In this document: in pieces, positions 5,793 to 7,492 of the stretch
How positions within the stretch are numbered: the first letter of the stretch is position 1
Layout: every line of letters starts with the position of its first letter
Source: an uncultured Loktanella sp.
Lineage (GTDB): Bacteria > Pseudomonadota > Alphaproteobacteria > Rhodobacterales > Rhodobacteraceae
DNA: 7,492 nucleotides
Reading direction: 5' to 3'
Assembly: GCA_913061335.1 (NCBI GenBank)
Contig: CAJXTP010000145.1
Span: 1 to 7,492 of the forward strand
Notes under the pieces: model-generated
Databases searched by the model: none
What the model was told of the DNA's origin: nothing
The model's input: the letters and a program-made list of their open reading frames with translations, nothing else
Translations under genes and position numbers: made by a program

Positions 5793-5802
5793 ATCCTAGG
5801 AT
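5793..5802. repeat. 10-bp perfect palindrome upstream of the flavodoxin gene
   Basis: ATCCTAGGAT is fully self-complementary, flanked by TTTATAA on one side, and lies about 80 bp upstream of the flavodoxin start. It could be a regulator half-site pair for that gene; a short palindrome can also arise by chance. Confidence 0.3.
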
Positions 5803-5820
5803 CGTGCTGCATTGTTTTAG

Positions 5821-5836
5821 ATCAAACTTAATTGAT
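5821..5836. repeat. Short inverted repeat ATCAA-N6-TTGAT
   Basis: ATCAA (5821-5825), six-base spacer ACTTAA, TTGAT (5832-5836). The half-sites are those of FNR/Anr boxes (TTGAT-N4-ATCAA) but in everted order and with a different spacer, so it is not an FNR site by consensus. It lies about 105 bp upstream of the flavodoxin start. Confidence 0.25.
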
Positions 5837-5942
5837 TTTGTTTTGTGCGAAAAGGTGGTGGGTACGTGGACCTTTAGACATAGATAATTCCGGAGCCTTC
5901 TAGGTTTGGGATGTAGCGAAATCCTCAAAATCGGCATATGCA

Positions 5943-5964
5943 AAACTTATGTGAAACTTATGCG
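5943..5964 (+). repeat. Tandem 11-bp direct repeat
   Basis: AAACTTATGTG (5943-5953) is followed immediately by AAACTTATGCG (5954-5964), one mismatch, with a period of about one helical turn. It occupies the space where the -35 of the adjacent -10 candidate would be, a usual arrangement for paired activator or repressor contacts. Confidence 0.5.
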
Positions 5965-5969
5965 ATAAT
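5961..5969 (+). promoter_or_regulatory. Candidate extended -10 promoter for rplS-rpmE
   Basis: TGC followed by GATAAT (5964-5969) fits the extended -10 pattern TGnTATAAT with five of six matches in the hexamer. No good -35 lies 16-18 bp upstream; the tandem repeat fills that place. It is the best plus-strand promoter candidate before rplS and implies a leader of roughly 275 nt. Confidence 0.35.
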
Positions 5970-5971
5970 TA

Positions 5972-5987
5972 CACTGCTTTTGCAGTG
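5972..5987. repeat. Dyad CACTGC-TTTT-GCAGTG at the putative start site
   Basis: Perfect 6-bp stem with a TTTT loop, beginning two bases after the -10 candidate, so the expected transcription start falls inside it. That position suits an operator better than an RNA hairpin. Confidence 0.4.
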
Positions 5988-5991
5988 ATCG

Positions 5992-6020
5992 GGGGGATTG
6001 CCTGACACCCCACAACCCCC
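5992..6020 (+). promoter_or_regulatory. G-tract/C-tract stem in the rplS leader
   Basis: GGGGG-A-TTG (5992-6000) can pair with CAA-CCCCC (6013-6020), leaving one bulged A. The same G-run can alternatively pair with CCCC at 6008-6011. Mutually exclusive pairings are compatible with, but do not prove, a regulatory leader. Confidence 0.3.
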
Positions 6021-6252
6021 TATACGCTGCTAATCCTAGCCGCTTGCGGATTCGGGATGTTGGTCTATGGAACCGCTGGATATTGCAGGTCTCTTCGTTG
6101 GGATATGATGCACCAGACAGGCCGGACGACCACAATGAATAAACGATGACGGCATCTTTGGCGGGCACAATGTGGACCCGATAGCGATACAAAGCTCTGC
6201 AATCACGCTAACAAGTCTCGGGAAAACCCGTGCTATATCAAGGAGCTATCAG

Positions 6253-6627
6253 ATGAATCTGATTGCACAGATCGATGCGGAGCAAGTTGCTACGCTGGGG
6301 AATAAACACCCCGACTTTAAAGCGGGTGATACCATCCGCGTTGGTTACAAAGTAACCGAAGGCACGCGTAGCCGTGTTCAGAACTACGAAGGCGTTTGCA
6401 TCGCGCGTAAGAACGGCAAAGGTATTGCTGGTTCATTTACAGTGCGTAAGATTTCGTTTGGCGAAGGCGTAGAACGCGTATTCCCGCTGCACTCCACCAA
6501 CATCGACGAAATCACAGTAGTCCGCCGCGGCAAAGTCCGTCGCGCCAAGCTGTATTACTTGCGTGATCGCCGTGGTAAATCCGCGCGTATCGCTGAAGTC
6601 ACCAACTACAAAGCGCCAAAGGCGTAA
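6253..6627 (+). CDS. rplS: 50S ribosomal protein L19
   Basis: 124-residue L19, located at the 30S-50S interface. The conserved path is HPDFKAGDTIRVGYKVTEG, then RVQNYEGVCIARKNGKG, FTVRKISFGEGVERVFPLHS and the basic RRGKVRRAKLYYLRDRRGKSARI, all diagnostic. The ATG at 6253 is chosen because AAGGAG (6240-6245) lies upstream at normal spacing and the protein family begins here. The open frame extends upstream to 6172 but has no family similarity there. It is preceded by a long structured intergenic region and followed by rpmE, whose Shine-Dalgarno overlaps the rplS stop. Together rplS and rpmE form a two-gene unit ended by the terminator at 6884-6910. Confidence 0.98.
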   Translation: MNLIAQIDAEQVATLGNKHPDFKAGDTIRVGYKVTEGTRSRVQNYEGVCIARKNGKGIAGSFTVRKISFGEGVERVFPLHSTNIDEITVVRRGKVRRAKLYYLRDRRGKSARIAEVTNYKAPKA

Positions 6628-6638
6628 GGGGTCTAGTT

Positions 6639-6860
6639 ATGAAAAAAGGTATTCACCCAGATTATCACGAAATCGATGTCAAAATGACCGATGGAACGAT
6701 TTTGAAAATGAAATCCACTTGGGGCAAAGAAGGCGACGTAATGTCGTTGGACGTTGACCCGACTGTGCACCCTGCATGGACTGGTGGCGGCACGCGTCTT
6801 ATGGATGCTGGCGGTCGCGTTTCCAAGTTTAAGAACAAGTACGCTGGTCTTGGCTTCTAA
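6639..6860 (+). CDS. rpmE: 50S ribosomal protein L31 (cysteine-free form)
   Basis: 73-residue L31, a late-binding large-subunit protein bridging to the 30S head. MKKGIHPDYH, the TDGT and STWGKEGD segments and the ending HPAWTGG...GGRVSKFKNKYAGLG are typical. The protein contains no cysteine, so it lacks the CxxC zinc ligands of Zn-binding L31 and should be zinc-independent; alphaproteobacterial L31 is often of this kind. The start at 6639 is set by AAGGGG (6626-6631), which overlaps the TAA of rplS (6625-6627), indicating coupled expression. A strong terminator begins 23 bases after the stop. Confidence 0.97.
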   Translation: MKKGIHPDYHEIDVKMTDGTILKMKSTWGKEGDVMSLDVDPTVHPAWTGGGTRLMDAGGRVSKFKNKYAGLGF

Positions 6861-6883
6861 GCCAACCCACTGTTATTTATACG

Positions 6884-6910
6884 AAACGCCGTCCCTTGGG
6901 GCGGCGTTTT
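6884..6910 (+). terminator. Intrinsic terminator after rpmE, shared with the convergent globin gene
   Basis: AAACGCCGTCCC (6884-6895), loop TT, GGGGCGGCGTTT (6898-6909): a 12-bp stem with one T-G wobble, followed by T-rich sequence. It lies between the rpmE stop and the globin stop. The minus strand also reads as a stem followed by a weaker T-rich tail, so it may serve both directions. Confidence 0.9.
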
Positions 6911-6914
6911 GCGT

Positions 6915-7322
6915 TTAGAGGCGTGGAATGTCTGTGCGCCCATTACATGGGTCATGCGCGTCAAGTCCGAACCGAAGCCCCTGCCCGATCCGGTGCGCCA
7001 ATGCAGACCATGCCTGCGCAGGCACCTCGGGTAGCACCTCGGTCAAGACCACGTCAAACTCAGCCAACCAATCGGCGAAATCATCTGACCGGACATTTCC
7101 TGCATTCAAATGCGCCTGCATCGGGTTTCCGCTATAGGTGCGTTCCATCAGGATTGCGTTACGCCAGAATGAAGTGATTTTCTGTTCGTGCGCTGGCCAA
7201 TCGATCACATGGGCGCAAAATATTGGCCCCAGTTTTGGGTGCTGACGCACACGCTGGTAGAATATGGAAACGACCTGCGCGATCTGCGGTGCGGTTACGG
7301 CAAACCGCGGCGACAAGGTCAT
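6915..7322 (-). CDS. Group III truncated haemoglobin
   Basis: 135-residue 2-over-2 globin. The pattern fits the group III class: IFYQRVRQHPKLGPIF, with the B10 tyrosine (Y22); DWPAHEQKITSFW, with a distal E7 histidine candidate (H45); YSGNPMQAHL, with the proximal F8 histidine (H71); and DFADWLAEF, with the G8 tryptophan (W85). These match the Tyr/His/Trp distal set known for Campylobacter Ctb. Haem binding is therefore expected, with O2/NO or peroxide chemistry, but physiology is open. The ATG at 7322 is chosen over a GTG at 7337 because it overlaps the upstream gene's stop as ATGA. The stop lies immediately beside the shared terminator. Such globins are sometimes mislabelled 'TatC' in databases; nothing here resembles TatC. 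Confidence 0.9.
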   Translation of the reverse strand: MTLSPRFAVTAPQIAQVVSIFYQRVRQHPKLGPIFCAHVIDWPAHEQKITSFWRNAILMERTYSGNPMQAHLNAGNVRSDDFADWLAEFDVVLTEVLPEVPAQAWSALAHRIGQGLRFGLDAHDPCNGRTDIPRL

Positions 7323-7454
7323 GCCAAGATGGCCCACAGCGCGGCCAACGTCACGAACAAGTAGAACAATGTGTTGAACATCCAGCGGATCAACCCAGAA
7401 TCGCTGTCAGGATCGACGCCCAACCACTGGCATATTGTGGTACCTGGCCATAAG
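7319..7454 (-). CDS. Small membrane protein, C-terminal end (5'-truncated)
   Basis: Forty-four residues followed by TGA, open through the right end of the insert at 7454 and cut there by the adapter. The sequence begins WPGTTICQWLGVDPDSDSG and ends in a hydrophobic stretch, MFNTLFYLFVTLAALWAILA, that would form a C-terminal transmembrane helix. The stop overlaps the globin ATG as ATGA (7319-7322), which supports both reading frames and indicates co-transcription. The family is not recognised and no function is proposed beyond membrane location. Total length is unknown because the start lies outside the insert. Confidence 0.75.
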
Positions 7455-7492
7455 CTGTCTCTTATACACATCTGACGCTGCCGACGAATAGA
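7455..7492 (-). other. Nextera read-1 adapter and index start (technical sequence)
   Basis: Bases 7455-7473 are the reverse complement of the Tn5 mosaic end, and 7474-7487 (GACGCTGCCGACGA) are the reverse complement of the read-1 adapter. The last five bases, ATAGA, fall where the i5 index is expected and agree with the reverse complement of Nextera index 502 as I recall it (CTCTCTAT). Not genomic. Confidence 0.98.

Larger units (their letters stand above)
5716..6252. other. Long intergenic region between the flavodoxin gene and rplS
   Basis: 537 bp without a supportable gene. The half near the flavodoxin gene (5716-5990) is visibly AT-rich and contains two small dyads, an 11-bp tandem repeat and an extended -10 candidate. 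The rplS-proximal half (5991-6252) would be a leader of about 275 nt with several GC stems, ending in CGGG-AAAA-CCCG (6219-6230) just before the rplS Shine-Dalgarno. The region must contain divergent promoters for the flavodoxin gene and for rplS-rpmE. I see no tRNA, known riboswitch motif or intrinsic terminator. Short ORFs on both strands lack ribosome-binding sites and family character. Confidence 0.7.

Noticed and set aside
5821..5836. FNR/Anr box
   Set aside because: The half-sites are in the opposite order and the spacer is six, not four, so it does not match the consensus.
6083..6109. Second promoter candidate TTGCAG-N15-TATGAT before rplS
   Set aside because: A 15-bp spacer is too short for a good sigma70 promoter; kept only as an alternative start region.
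6057..6149. 30-codon plus-strand frame in the rplS leader
   Set aside because: No ribosome-binding site at normal spacing and atypical composition; a leader peptide is possible but unsupported.
5947..6192. 81-codon minus-strand frame in the rplS leader
   Set aside because: No Shine-Dalgarno, no family pattern, and it covers the promoter-like and hairpin elements.
1..7492. CRISPR array, IS element, prophage, toxin-antitoxin pair, tRNA or rRNA
   Set aside because: Read through both strands; no spaced repeats, transposase, integrase, RNA-gene signature or paired small genes of such types were seen.

Overview
The window is one insert (31-7454) flanked on both sides by Illumina Nextera (Tn5) adapter sequence, so the outer ends are library artefact and both terminal genes are cut by tagmentation. 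The gene content and order (ffh, two GNAT acetyltransferases, chorismate mutase, rpsP, rimM, trmD, rplS, rpmE, then a group III truncated haemoglobin on the other strand) point to an alphaproteobacterium. It is most likely a Rhodobacteraceae (marine Roseobacter-group) member. Supporting signs are the Cys-less L31, the Ala/Glu-rich S16 tail, the TrmD N-terminal extension and moderately GC-rich DNA. The family assignment rests on recalled family resemblance, not on a search.

Layout. 31-2124 (+): 3' part of ffh, two tandem GNATs and a chorismate mutase, joined by three successive ATGA stop/start overlaps. 2057-2172: candidate internal promoter with a perfect 9-bp inverted repeat over its -10, then a REP-like hairpin, both just upstream of rpsP. 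2173-3165 (+): rpsP and rimM, separated by a strong GC hairpin. 3162-4145 (-): APH-fold phosphotransferase whose stop codon overlaps the rimM stop. 4338-5141 (+): trmD. 5167-5715 (-): HemG-like flavodoxin-domain protein. 5716-6252: the only long non-coding stretch, AT-rich near the flavodoxin gene, with dyads, an 11-bp tandem repeat, an extended -10 candidate and GC hairpins. 6253-6860 (+): rplS and rpmE, ended by a clear intrinsic terminator (6884-6910). 6915-7454 (-): truncated haemoglobin preceded, with an ATGA overlap, by the 3' end of a small membrane-protein gene.

Together the plus-strand genes form a translation and secretion cluster (SRP protein, ribosomal proteins S16, L19 and L31, 30S maturation factor, tRNA m1G37 methyltransferase). 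It carries passengers: acetyltransferases and chorismate mutase co-transcribed, and two minus-strand genes that split the rpsP-rimM-trmD-rplS block into three transcription units.

Most of the window is conserved housekeeping DNA. No defence system, CRISPR array, IS element, tRNA or rRNA was seen, and I did not find a convincing new multi-gene system. The best second-look items are the HemG-like gene with its complex intergenic region, the coupled GNAT pair behind ffh, the inverted repeat over the putative rpsP promoter, and the globin/membrane-protein pair.
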